Below are positions 1 to 8,073 of a stretch of 64,000 nt of DNA, in pieces. The stretch is from Streptococcus suis. GTDB taxonomy: Bacteria; Bacillota; Bacilli; Lactobacillales; Streptococcaceae. Under the pieces are notes generated by a model, which was not told the origin of the DNA, did no database searches, and was given only the letters and a program-made list of their open reading frames with translations. A program made the translations under genes and the position numbers. Position 1 is the first letter of the stretch. Every line of letters begins with the position of its first letter. The DNA lies in the NCBI RefSeq assembly GCF_024509525.1, contig NZ_JAMWEM010000005.1:1-64000 (forward strand). Direction: 5' to 3'.

Positions 1-30
1 CGTATCCTGAATTTTTAGCACAGAAAAAGA

Positions 31-51
31 CTACTAGGGACGAGCTAGTAG
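31..51. repeat. Short perfect inverted repeat at the window edge
   Basis: Two 7-nt arms, CTACTAG and CTAGTAG, are separated by 7 nt. There is no T-run right after it, so it is not a clear terminator. It lies in the decayed island upstream of the first small gene and may belong to a gene outside the window. Confidence 0.35.
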
Positions 52-142
52 CCTAAATACAAAAATTTTTTCGCTTTGATTCTATCATAGGGAGGGAGTT
101 TTTGCATTCTTTTGAGTTTTCGTATAACAACTTGACAATTTA

Positions 143-502
143 GTGACTAATAAGGTATCATCACTAGCTGACGACGTTGCTGGTAAACTTCGTCATGCGG
201 ATGAGACACTCAGCACTGCTGCACAGAATTTCCGCCTCAACATTGGTTTAGAACCACAATTGAGTGATGGCTTTATGCCAACTCCACCTCCAGGGAAATT
301 GTCTGGGCTAGCGGATAACATCCAAGCCTTTGCCAAGAATTTGGATGGCAGTGTGGATGAGGTGGTGGAGAGTGGAGGTAAACTGAGAGATAATATGCTG
401 CCGCTAGATTTATCAGATACAGGTATTTTGAATACTAAGCCTAAAAACTCTCCAGCACCACAAAAATGGTTGGATAAAGGTGGAAAAATTGAAATAGATT
501 AG
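143..502 (+). CDS. Hypothetical protein, 119 aa, possibly a remnant
   Basis: I do not recognise this family. The GTG start has no good ribosome-binding site directly in front of it. The strong GGAGGGAG at 91-98 instead precedes a possible 13-codon TTG frame (102-143) whose TAG overlaps this GTG as TAGTG, so the GTG is either translationally coupled or the scar of a frameshifted gene. The first half (residues about 5-75) looks helical, a Pro-rich turn (TPPPGKLSG) sits near residue 48, and the tail ends WLDKGGKIEID. No signal peptide or membrane segment is visible. The composition is that of a normal soluble protein. It lies just upstream of a truncated helicase, so it may be a fragment brought in by the same rearrangement. 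Confidence 0.45.
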   Translation: MTNKVSSLADDVAGKLRHADETLSTAAQNFRLNIGLEPQLSDGFMPTPPPGKLSGLADNIQAFAKNLDGSVDEVVESGGKLRDNMLPLDLSDTGILNTKPKNSPAPQKWLDKGGKIEID

Positions 503-513
503 AGAAGTATCAC

Positions 514-2820
514 TTGGTATCTGTTTTAACGGCTTTGTATGAATTGATGTTGAATGAAGTATTTATCAAATCTGAGCTTAGTTTGACAGATTTCCTTGAT
601 TGTATCGTTGGCTTAAAAGCGATGAAAGTTGAGATTCCAATCAACGAAATTGAAACAAGTCCTGAGAATTGTGTTAACTTAATGACGGCTCACGGCTCAA
701 AGGGGTTAGAGTTTGACTATGTCTTTATGGTTAAGTGTAATGATGGTAAGAGGGGAGTGAAGTGGCCAGGAGGTGAAAACAACTCAGGAAGTTTCTCTTA
801 TCCGCCAAATTTGAATGGTAAAGAGGACAATGAGTCAGAACTTAAATTACAGGAACAACGTCACCTTTTCTATGTAGCAATGACTAGAGCCAAAAAAGAA
901 CTCCGTCTAACTTATAATGGTGAGAACGATAAAACACACTTTATTGATGAATTCCACGGTCACTATAAAGAAAATAGTTCCAACGAGGAATTTGCAGAAT
1001 TAAGCAACCAATCAGTAAGAGCTCCGTCTCTAGCTGAGGAAACCCTCAAGGAAGTTGTCGCTGATTTTAGTTTGAGCGTTAGTACTTTGAATAGTTTTCT
1101 GAAATGTCCACTTAGCTTTTACTTCAATAAAGTTCTGAGACTTCCTTCTGAAGGGAATGAAGCGATGACATTTGGAAGTATTGTTCATGAAACCTTAGAA
1201 GGCATTTATGTATCAGATAAAGATGACTCTCAAGAATTAACTTCAAAATCAATTTTACCTAAAGATGAAATAGTGAAACGTTTTGAAGAAATCTTTGAAC
1301 GTGAATCTTGGAAGTTGCCAACTGAACGTGCGCGTAAGGATGATTATGTACGTGGTCTTTCAATCATTGACAATTTTTACAACGCTGCAGATTATCTCAA
1401 ACCAGGTAAGGTAGCTGTTGAAAAAAATATTCAAGATATTAAATTCGGAGAAATTAAGAACACAACTGTTGATTTATCGGAAGTCGCTGATTTTACAATC
1501 AATGGTAAGATTGATAAAATTGAAATTGACGGTGATATTATCCGTGTGATTGACTACAAGACAGGAAGTGCTAAGAATGCTGCTAAGAAGTTAGAAATTC
1601 CTGGAGATAAATCACTTGAGGGAGAAGATTACTGGCGACAGGCAGTGTTCTACTACATCTTAGTCACAAATTCTGATATTGATTTATTTGATAAACAAGT
1701 TCGTGTACAGTATGTGTTTGTCGAAGATGAAACTGATCCAAAAGGTTTCTCATTCACCCCAGACATTGAGATTTCAGAAGAAGATATCAATGTTGTTTTG
1801 GAGCAAATAAAAGGCGCCTTACTTCAGATTCAATCTGGTAACTTCACTTGTGGTTGTGGTATTTTCGAGGAGAAAAAGAAAGCAAATGGGCTAACCATTT
1901 ATCCATGTGACTACTGCGTCCAAGCTACCCTTAATGCTGGACCGTTACTTGACAACAGTCGGGCTATCGAGGTAGCAAGTTACCAACAAGCAGTTAAATC
2001 ATTCAAGAGTCTTAGTGTCAGTACCCTAAATCGATTCTTGAACTGTTCTAATAGTTTCTACTTTGACAATGTCTTGAAGTTGACAGGAGTAGCAGGGTTG
2101 AAACCAGCTGCTAAAGAGTATGTAAGTAAAGTTGAAGTGAATCATGCACCAACTGGTCCTGTGTTTGGGACAGTAATGCACGAGACTATGGAGAAAATCT
2201 ATAAAGAAAATCTCCAGACAGATGGAGCAATTGCTGCCTTTGATAAATCACTGTCTATTCACGAAGCTGAGATCATTGATACGATGAGTACCAAAGAAAT
2301 GAAAGAGTGTGGTCACAAACTTATCAAGAATCTATTTGAAAGCTATATACCCGATAGCTGTAAAGATGTGAAACTTGAAGAGGAAATCCATGTCACTCTT
2401 GACGATAATCTTCCAATCAATGGTATCATAGATAAACTTGAATTTGATGGTGACACTGTTCGTGTTGTAGACTATAAAACTGGTTCTGCGCAACGCGGTA
2501 TTGAAGAACTTGCAGTAGGTGGCAATTATTGGCGTCAGGCAGTCTATTACAATATCCTACTTGAGGAAAGTCCAAATATTGATACGGATGGGAAAACGAT
2601 TGAAACTCGATATATCTTTTTAGATGATGATTCTCAGGAAACTGGTTATTCAATTCATGATGTGGAAGTTGCGCTTGATGACATCACAACTGTGAAACAA
2701 CAAATCCAAGCCTTTTGGCAACAAGTGAGAACATTTGATTTTACAGGGCACTGTGGTAAGGAAGACTGTGATTTCTGTAAACTAGGAGAGTATGTAGATT
2801 TTAAGCAATTAAAAAATTAA
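514..2820 (+). CDS. 5'-truncated UvrD-like helicase carrying two PD-(D/E)XK nuclease modules
   Basis: The first ~135 residues are only the C-terminal end of a superfamily 1A helicase: TAHGSKGLEFDYVF (residues 58-71) and LFYVAMTRAKKEL (118-130) are late UvrD motifs. Walker A, Walker B and the other early motifs are absent. Two RecB/AddB-type nuclease modules follow. Copy 1 has GSIVHE (221-226), D near 334, IDYKTG (346-351) and WRQAVFYYIL (374-383). Copy 2 has GTVMHE (552-557), D near 640, VDYKTG (652-657) and WRQAVYYNIL (673-682). Each copy also has a Cys before the module (208, 511) and a Cys cluster behind it (CGCG...CDYC; CGKEDCDFC), as in Fe-S nucleases such as AddB and Cas4. The frame is open only from about 493, and the TTG at 514 is not convincing, so the true N-terminus is lost. 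Probably a nonfunctional helicase; nuclease function is possible but unproven. Confidence 0.75.
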   Translation: MVSVLTALYELMLNEVFIKSELSLTDFLDCIVGLKAMKVEIPINEIETSPENCVNLMTAHGSKGLEFDYVFMVKCNDGKRGVKWPGGENNSGSFSYPPNLNGKEDNESELKLQEQRHLFYVAMTRAKKELRLTYNGENDKTHFIDEFHGHYKENSSNEEFAELSNQSVRAPSLAEETLKEVVADFSLSVSTLNSFLKCPLSFYFNKVLRLPSEGNEAMTFGSIVHETLEGIYVSDKDDSQELTSKSILPKDEIVKRFEEIFERESWKLPTERARKDDYVRGLSIIDNFYNAADYLKPGKVAVEKNIQDIKFGEIKNTTVDLSEVADFTINGKIDKIEIDGDIIRVIDYKTGSAKNAAKKLEIPGDKSLEGEDYWRQAVFYYILVTNSDIDLFDKQVRVQYVFVEDETDPKGFSFTPDIEISEEDINVVLEQIKGALLQIQSGNFTCGCGIFEEKKKANGLTIYPCDYCVQATLNAGPLLDNSRAIEVASYQQAVKSFKSLSVSTLNRFLNCSNSFYFDNVLKLTGVAGLKPAAKEYVSKVEVNHAPTGPVFGTVMHETMEKIYKENLQTDGAIAAFDKSLSIHEAEIIDTMSTKEMKECGHKLIKNLFESYIPDSCKDVKLEEEIHVTLDDNLPINGIIDKLEFDGDTVRVVDYKTGSAQRGIEELAVGGNYWRQAVYYNILLEESPNIDTDGKTIETRYIFLDDDSQETGYSIHDVEVALDDITTVKQQIQAFWQQVRTFDFTGHCGKEDCDFCKLGEYVDFKQLKN

Positions 2821-2836
2821 ATCAATAGGAGTTACT

Positions 2837-3667
2837 ATGGCTAGAACGATAGATGAATTGACATATTATGCTAAATTATTGTCAAAGTTACATTATAAAA
2901 AGTATGAATTTTATGTAGTTTCTAGGATTATTCATCTTTTGAATGATAGTGAGATTCAATTTACTACCCAGCAGGTAATTAGAAAGTCTGATGGTAAACG
3001 CTATTTGATTGATCTCTATTTTCCTCAATTTAGATTAGCTGTTGAAGTTGATGAAGAATACCATAAATCTCAAATTGAGAATGATCAATTGCGAGAACGT
3101 GAAGTTGTTGCTTACGCTAATGTAGAATTTAAAAGAATAGATTGTAGTAATGAGTCTAGTTTAGAAACTGTTCATGAAGACATCGATAACTTGGTAAATC
3201 ATATTAGAGAATTGAAAAATACTAAGCAAGATTTTGTACCATATTCGTATGCGGAAGAATTCTCAGTTGAAAAGTGGAAGAAACTTGGAACTATTTCTGT
3301 TGATGATAATGCGAAGTTTAAAACACATGTAGACGTGCTAAAATTATTTGGAAAAGATCTCGATCAACATCAGAGAGGAACGTCGCCACTGAATAATTCT
3401 ATTCAGGTATGGTTTCCAAAACTGTATGACAATGGTAATTGGAAAAATTCACTTTCAGAGAATGGTACTAAGATTTTCCAATCCAAAGTCCATGGTAAAA
3501 TGACGAAAAGTGAAGTTAAAGATTCCATTGTTTTTGCTCATCAAAAAGATGTTCTTGGGAATATCTATTATACCTTTAAAGGTGTTTATCGCTGTATAAA
3601 ACACACTGAGGATACAATTGAATATGAACGTATTTCTTCTAAAATTTTTTTAAGTGACTACTTATAG
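2837..3667 (+). CDS. AbaSI-family (PvuRts1I-like) modification-dependent endonuclease
   Basis: This 276-aa protein has the layout of the AbaSI/PvuRts1I type IV restriction family: an N-terminal Vsr-like PD-(D/E)XK domain followed by an SRA-like reader domain. Visible signs are LIDLYFPQFRLAVEVDEEYH (about residues 56-75), holding the Asp/Glu/His catalytic region, then LREREV, and in the C-terminal half the family block VWFPKLYDNGNWKNSLSENG. Known members cut DNA carrying 5-hydroxymethylcytosine or its glucosylated form, so the likely target is T-even-like modified phage DNA. The gene starts at ATG with AATAGGAG 8 nt upstream, 16 bp after the helicase-nuclease remnant, so the two were probably one operon. 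The frame is intact and the AT content is high. The family call rests on recognised sequence blocks; substrate preference is inference. Confidence 0.8.
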   Translation: MARTIDELTYYAKLLSKLHYKKYEFYVVSRIIHLLNDSEIQFTTQQVIRKSDGKRYLIDLYFPQFRLAVEVDEEYHKSQIENDQLREREVVAYANVEFKRIDCSNESSLETVHEDIDNLVNHIRELKNTKQDFVPYSYAEEFSVEKWKKLGTISVDDNAKFKTHVDVLKLFGKDLDQHQRGTSPLNNSIQVWFPKLYDNGNWKNSLSENGTKIFQSKVHGKMTKSEVKDSIVFAHQKDVLGNIYYTFKGVYRCIKHTEDTIEYERISSKIFLSDYL

Positions 3668-3674
3668 CAGATAA

Positions 3675-3700
3675 AAAACGAACCTGAATTGGTTCGTTTT
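3675..3700. terminator. Bidirectional intrinsic terminator
   Basis: A perfect 10-bp stem AAAACGAACC / GGTTCGTTTT has a 6-nt loop and flanking A and T runs. It sits between the endonuclease gene and the converging DUF5960-like gene and can serve both strands. Confidence 0.85.
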
Positions 3701-3989
3701 AAATTGTAGTCACTGTCTTCTGATAGCTGAACTTCTTAGTTATCCCAGTTTCTTCAACCACTTCAACATCAAAGATAAAGTAATGATCGCGGTTATCTTT
3801 GGACTTTTCCTTATTGAGGACAAAGTAATTCTTACGAGAAGTCGCCATTGTTTTGAGGATATCATCCGTCAGGAAGGTCAATGGAATATTCATGTTGGAG
3901 TAGCGGTAGAAGTCACGTTCAAAATCTTGGTAGCTCTCGCTGTAATAGTCCATTTACAGGTGATTACGCTGAAACTCAAGCTGATTCAT
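3699..3989 (-). pseudogene. DUF5960-like small protein gene split by an in-frame nonsense codon
   Basis: Reading the minus strand, a strong AGGAGG precedes an ATG at 3989 that opens M-N-Q-L-E-F-Q-R-N-H-L and then hits TAA at 3956-3954. The same frame continues straight on with ATG at 3953 for 84 more codons (MDYYSESYQDFERDFYRYSN... to TTI at 3699). The downstream part resembles small streptococcal DUF5960 proteins of about 95 aa, from memory of the family. A single base change in the TAA would restore a 96-aa protein. TAAATG could allow some reinitiation, giving an 84-aa product with no ribosome-binding site of its own. The 5' end overlaps the YolD-like remnant upstream, a pairing often found beside UV-repair polymerases on mobile elements. 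Function unknown. Confidence 0.6.
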
Positions 3990-4125
3990 AAAGCACCTCC
4001 TCAACAAGTTCAATACTAATAATGTCTTTCAATTTCAAATTGCTGTGACCAGTTTGAGTTTTTATCAAAACGAAATCTTTATTCAGACTTGGTATTGTTC
4101 CGGTGTAGGAAACATGCTTAGTTTG
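3976..4125 (-). pseudogene. YolD-like C-terminal remnant
   Basis: This minus-strand frame of 49 codons begins right after a stop (4128-4126), so it has no start. It reads QTKHVSYTGTIPSLNKDF, then a stretch ending LKDIISIELVEEVLYESA. The G-x-I...I.L.DI..I pattern is like the C-terminal half of YolD-like proteins, which accompany Y-family UV-repair polymerases. Its stop codon overlaps the start of the broken DUF5960-like gene (ATGAATCAGCTTGA), the usual coupled arrangement. The N-terminal half and any polymerase gene are missing. Assignment is from pattern memory and is tentative. Confidence 0.45.
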
Positions 4126-4262
4126 TTATCACATATTCGTAAAAGACTTCGAAGCGTCATCTATTGGACAAATTGATTTGGGTTCGATTCATCAATTACC
4201 AGCCAACAGATTTTTCTGTTATAATTTTATAATATGTAAAGAAAAATTTAGAAAGGGTTTTT
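4126..4262. other. Gene-free junction between the decayed island and core DNA
   Basis: No complete gene is visible. The 3' end carries two overlapping -10 candidates (TATAAT at 4220-4225 and 4228-4233) and GAAAGGG at 4251-4257 as ribosome-binding site for the following LtrA gene. The left part does not match anything I recognise and may be scar DNA from island decay. Confidence 0.5.
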
Positions 4263-5432
4263 ATGTCTAAAAAATCTGTTCGCGCCAAGCGCGTGTCTAA
4301 CTATGAACTCTTTTTTGACCTAGCAATGGTCTTTGCTATTGGACAACTGACCTCAGCCATTCATTTGGAGCATGTCAGTTGGCTAGAAATCTTTTCATTT
4401 ATTATTGTCAATATTACACTATGGGTTATCTGGATTAATGAAGTCTTCTATTACGAGAAGTATGGAGATTCTAGGAGGATTGATTTTTTCAGTGTCATAA
4501 CCCTTATGTTCTTCCTTGGGAATCTTGCATTTGAACTGAACATGGATTCGAGACTATGGCTGGAAACGACTGGTGGAGCATCGTATTTTAACTGGCTTTT
4601 GATTGCATGTTATTGTGTCATTATTATCCAGTATTTTTTAAAGGGGTGCCATCTGGGGTTTAATCGTGATATGAAAGTATCCATGGGACTTCTAGGTATC
4701 TATATACTTTCAGTTCTACCATTTGCTTTGGGCTTATTTACTGGGAATATTTGGGTAGTCGGTATCTACTTTCTACCACTCATTTTACCTCGAATTGCCA
4801 ATTATTATTTATATAGAGGGGTAAAATCTGAAACCAACTTTCCCCATGCATTGGAGCGGTCTCAACTTGTGACGATACTAACCTTTGGAGAAGCAGTTAT
4901 CGCCATAATCAGTACTTATCCTTTGTCATCAAGCCTTTACCAGGGGGCGCTCCTCTTTTTTGCAATGGCAGCCCTCTTTATGTTTTATATGGCTCAGACC
5001 TTTGTCGGGATCAATCATCACCAAGAAGCTAATGTAACGCCCCTCTTTTATTTCCATGTCCTGATTTTCCTTGGGGTTAATTCCTTTACAGTAGGCTTGG
5101 AGTTTCTAGCTGACCATCACCATGCCAACCTAGGACTATGGTTCTTTGTTATCGGTGTTGTACTCTTTTTTATCGGGACCTTGCTGACGACGACCTACAA
5201 CCAGTCCATCTATCTTCTAAAAAGGAAACACTACTTGGTGTTTGGTGTAGGTATCCTTCTATTCATCATTATCGCCTTCTTAATTGGGGCTCATATTTTG
5301 TCACTTTCGATCCATACAATTATCATGATCACATTAGGTAGTCGGTATTACTTTATGATTCGACGACATGCCCGTGAGAGGAACAATATCCCTCACCCAG
5401 ATCCAAAACTGAATATAAGAGACTTTTCATAG
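4263..5432 (+). CDS. ltrA: LtrA-family (low temperature requirement A) membrane protein
   Basis: The N-terminus VSNYELFFDLAMVFAIGQL (residues 11-29) is the hallmark of the LtrA family (PF06772), and the rest is about ten to eleven hydrophobic segments with short loops, so it is a polytopic membrane protein of 389 aa, normal for the family. An acidic/histidine loop LERSQLVTILTFGEAV (about 198-213) is the second conserved block. The family is named from a Listeria locus needed for growth in the cold; its molecular role is not known. It is monocistronic: its own promoter and GAAAGGG precede it and a hairpin follows. Family assignment is firm, biological role is not. Confidence 0.85.
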   Translation: MSKKSVRAKRVSNYELFFDLAMVFAIGQLTSAIHLEHVSWLEIFSFIIVNITLWVIWINEVFYYEKYGDSRRIDFFSVITLMFFLGNLAFELNMDSRLWLETTGGASYFNWLLIACYCVIIIQYFLKGCHLGFNRDMKVSMGLLGIYILSVLPFALGLFTGNIWVVGIYFLPLILPRIANYYLYRGVKSETNFPHALERSQLVTILTFGEAVIAIISTYPLSSSLYQGALLFFAMAALFMFYMAQTFVGINHHQEANVTPLFYFHVLIFLGVNSFTVGLEFLADHHHANLGLWFFVIGVVLFFIGTLLTTTYNQSIYLLKRKHYLVFGVGILLFIIIAFLIGAHILSLSIHTIIMITLGSRYYFMIRRHARERNNIPHPDPKLNIRDFS

Positions 5433-5434
5433 AA

Positions 5435-5466
5435 ACAACTCTGTCAGAAATGGCAGAGTTGTTTGG
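5435..5466 (+). terminator. Intrinsic terminator after the LtrA gene
   Basis: A 9-bp stem ACAACTCTG / CAGAGTTGT with a 10-nt loop is followed by a short TTT. The T-run is weak, so termination may be partial. Confidence 0.6.
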
Positions 5467-5484
5467 CTCTTTGTCAACTGTAGT
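5465..5484. mobile_element. Vestigial terminal repeat resembling ISL3-family (IS1167/IS1193-type) ends
   Basis: GGCTCTTTGTCAACTGTAGT matches, from memory, the outer end of streptococcal ISL3-type insertion sequences, after which the similarity stops. No transposase gene or partner end lies nearby, so only a scar is left. Confidence 0.4.
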
Positions 5485-5616
5485 AAGTTGCTGTAAAGTT
5501 TAGGTATATAGAAGACAAAATTTATTTCCTTTTTTCTATTGTTAAATCAATCAAAATCCAAAATTGGGAAATAAAAAGATAATTCTTGAACCGTCAAAAG
5601 GTTCCCATGATCTATT

Positions 5617-5641
5617 TTGCAAAATGTTGTTGCAAATGTTT
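5617..5641 (+). promoter_or_regulatory. Tandem direct repeat upstream of the PRD-regulator promoter
   Basis: TTGCAAAATGTT and TTGCAAATGTTT lie one helical turn apart, just upstream of the -35 box. Such direct repeats are typical binding sites for PRD-type activators, but the regulator could also act elsewhere. A GAACC...GGTTC hairpin (5588-5604) lies just before them. Confidence 0.35.
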
Positions 5642-5645
5642 GTCA

Positions 5646-5674
5646 TTTACACAGATAAATGTAAAGCTTATAAT
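5646..5674 (+). promoter_or_regulatory. Sigma-70 promoter of the sugar PTS locus
   Basis: TTTACA (5646-5651), a 17-nt spacer and TATAAT (5669-5674). The -35 is half of the dyad TTTACA-N8-TGTAAA (5646-5665), a possible operator. The ATG lies about 45 nt from the expected start point, with AAGAGGTG as ribosome-binding site. Confidence 0.7.
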
Positions 5675-5724
5675 TTATGTATAAATGAAATAGCTATTGA
5701 ATTTATTACGAAAGAGGTGTACGA

Positions 5725-7608
5725 ATGTTAACCAAGAGGCAGCTGAGATTGGTCGACATATTGGAAAAATCTAATGATTTTCAGACCGTGGCACAATTAG
5801 CGAATAGTTTATGTGTATCAGAAAGGACACTTTATACTGAATTAAAGACTCTTGAGAAAGTGGGATTAGAAATCAAAAAGAAAAGGGGGCATGGAGTAAA
5901 GTTAATAATTCAAGATGAGAATATTGATAACTTATCTGATTTTGAGATTGATTCAGTATTAAGTAGGCGAATAGATATTATGCGCAGGCTAGTTTTTAAT
6001 AGAGAACGCATAACGATGATTGGTCTCTCGGAAGAATATTTTACAAGTACAACTTCCATTCAAAATGATTTACATTTGATTGAATCTATTTTATTAAATG
6101 GAACTGCAGTTATGTTAGATAGCAACCATTCTGGAACAAGGTTAAGTGAGGCCAATACTGAAGAATGGATCAGAGTAATGTTAAATTTCAATTCATTCAT
6201 CATTACAGAAACAATTAATACTGTTCTCGATGAGAGGAGCGAAACCGACATATTGTCAGAGTTTTACTCCGAAGATATTATTAATGTCTGTAAGAATATC
6301 CTTTATAGTTTTGTTAAAGAAAACGTAGATACGATTTCAGATACATATGTAGAGAGTTTTTTAAGGCATTTAATCGTTTTAGTCTATCAATTAGCAAACA
6401 ATAAACATTTGGTACTTGTTGGGAAATCAGTCGATTACTACCAGCATGCATTTTATATTGATAGTGCTGTAAAAATATTACATAAAGCGTCATTAAGATT
6501 AAATTTTGATTATAACAATGATGATGTTCAATATTTATCTTTGCTCTTGCTAAATTATCGATTTGAGCAATTACCCATGGAAGCTTTGAATAACGAGATT
6601 ATTGAAAATCTGATTGAACAAGTTTCTCAAGCTATGAATATAGATTTTACAAGAGACGCAACTTTGTTTGAGCAACTTCAAAAACATGTTCCCGCAATGC
6701 TCTCTAGATTAAAACACCAAACGCTTGTAAGAAATCCATTTACAGAGCAAATTAAAATAGAGTATTCAATTACTTATAATATTCTCCGGATGGTTGCTGA
6801 AACTCTAATTCAAAATGCAGAAGTAAGAATTAATGCAGACGAAATCGCTTTTCTGACCTTATATTTTCAATTATCTATTGAGAAAATTGGGGAAGGCAGA
6901 AAGATACTGGTTATCTGTCCAACGGGCATTGTTACCTCAGAACTTCTAATTAATAGAATTAAAACAGTTTCACCGTCATTTGATACTATTGAGGTTGCTT
7001 CTACATCTGAAGCACTAGAATTAGATCTAGATTCGTATGATTTAATATTGAGCACAGTAAAACTAAATAGAAATATCAAACATGCTTACTTTGTTTCCCC
7101 GTTAATAAGCAATGATGAATTAAATCGTTTGTTTAGTAAAAACAAAGGAAACCAGGAACAAGAAGTCCCAGAGAATGTTCTTCATAAATATTTAAGCGAA
7201 GAGATAATTTTCTTCTATGATTCAGTAAATAGTCGGGAAGAAGTATTTCAGCTTGTAAGTAATTCACTAAAAGAATTAGCTTATGTAAGGGAAACTTTTC
7301 GAGAGAGTATATCAGAGAGAGAAGCATTAGGCGGAACTGACTTACCTATTGGGGTTGCAATTCCCCATGGTAAATCAACCGACGTCAATAAAACATTTGT
7401 TTCTATTATAAAACTTGATAAAAAAATTCATTGGCAAGAGTACAAAGTTAACCTAATATTTATTATTGGTATTGCCAAAGAAGATATTAAACAGACAAAA
7501 CGTATTATCTCCAATGTTTATAACATCATCAATAATGAACAGTTATTGGATGAGTTACGAAGTGTCAATACGAGTAGGGAGGTTAAGGAAATTATTTATG
7601 GCAGATAA
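5725..7608 (+). CDS. PRD-containing PTS-regulated transcriptional activator (MtlR/ManR type)
   Basis: This 627-aa regulator senses sugar flux through phosphorylation by the PTS and controls the neighbouring transporter genes. Domains in order: an N-terminal DNA-binding helix-turn-helix (residues 5-60, SVSERTLYTEL-type recognition region near 30-40), a linker, PRD1 (about 190-285, His215 in FLRHL), PRD2 (about 295-390, His321), an EIIB-like domain starting KILVICPTG (Cys398), and an EIIA-fructose-like domain (about 490-627) with VAIPHGK (His548). The second conserved histidines of the PRDs look replaced (Tyr390 in FLTLYF), so phospho-control may be simplified. It is the first gene of the cluster and overlaps the EIIA gene by 11 nt. 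Target sugar not deducible from this protein alone. Confidence 0.85.
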   Translation: MLTKRQLRLVDILEKSNDFQTVAQLANSLCVSERTLYTELKTLEKVGLEIKKKRGHGVKLIIQDENIDNLSDFEIDSVLSRRIDIMRRLVFNRERITMIGLSEEYFTSTTSIQNDLHLIESILLNGTAVMLDSNHSGTRLSEANTEEWIRVMLNFNSFIITETINTVLDERSETDILSEFYSEDIINVCKNILYSFVKENVDTISDTYVESFLRHLIVLVYQLANNKHLVLVGKSVDYYQHAFYIDSAVKILHKASLRLNFDYNNDDVQYLSLLLLNYRFEQLPMEALNNEIIENLIEQVSQAMNIDFTRDATLFEQLQKHVPAMLSRLKHQTLVRNPFTEQIKIEYSITYNILRMVAETLIQNAEVRINADEIAFLTLYFQLSIEKIGEGRKILVICPTGIVTSELLINRIKTVSPSFDTIEVASTSEALELDLDSYDLILSTVKLNRNIKHAYFVSPLISNDELNRLFSKNKGNQEQEVPENVLHKYLSEEIIFFYDSVNSREEVFQLVSNSLKELAYVRETFRESISEREALGGTDLPIGVAIPHGKSTDVNKTFVSIIKLDKKIHWQEYKVNLIFIIGIAKEDIKQTKRIISNVYNIINNEQLLDELRSVNTSREVKEIIYGR

Positions 7609-8056
7609 TAAAATTATAAGTACAGATTTAATTTTTTTAGATGAACCTTTATTTGATAAGAGCGAAATTATTAAGCACATCGCAGAAAAGGCAAAATTAA
7701 TCGGTTATATAACTGATGAACAAGTTTTTTACGAATCTGTGATGAAACGAGAAGCTGAAATCCCAACTGCAATCGGTTATGATATCGCAATTCCCCATGG
7801 AAAAACAGATGTAATTATGCAACCATTTATTGCATTCTTTAGAACCACGGAGAAATTCACTTGGACAGAAGGATACGATGATGAAGTACAGTTGATTTTT
7901 CAGATAGGTGTTCCAGAAACTGGAAATGAAAAATTACATCTAAAATTCATCTCAGAAGTCAGTAAAAAATTATTAGATGAAGAATTTAGAAAACAACTAA
8001 AATCTATTACCGAACATCAGAAGGTTTTTGAATTGTTAAATTCAATCGAAGTTTAA
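7598..8056 (+). CDS. PTS sugar transporter EIIA component (fructose/galactitol type)
   Basis: This 152-aa cytoplasmic phosphocarrier takes phosphate from HPr and passes it to EIIB. The PTS_EIIA_2 signature IAIPHGK gives the active-site His67. The ATG at 7598 is chosen because AGGGAGGTTAAGG lies just upstream and similarity to EIIA proteins begins here; an upstream in-frame extension into the regulator gene has no family similarity. It overlaps the regulator's stop codon, so translation is coupled, and is followed by separate EIIB and EIIC genes, making a three-subunit permease. The EIIA is close in type to the EIIA domain at the end of the regulator, which fits cross-talk between them. Confidence 0.9.
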   Translation: MADNKIISTDLIFLDEPLFDKSEIIKHIAEKAKLIGYITDEQVFYESVMKREAEIPTAIGYDIAIPHGKTDVIMQPFIAFFRTTEKFTWTEGYDDEVQLIFQIGVPETGNEKLHLKFISEVSKKLLDEEFRKQLKSITEHQKVFELLNSIEV

Positions 8057-8073
8057 ATCAAAGGAGAAAGATT

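Noticed and set aside
22..60. Terminator reading of the hairpin at 31-51
   Set aside because: No T-run follows on either strand at the right distance.
4181..4190. GGTTCGATTC like a tRNA T-arm
   Set aside because: No acceptor stem, anticodon arm or 3' discriminator around it.
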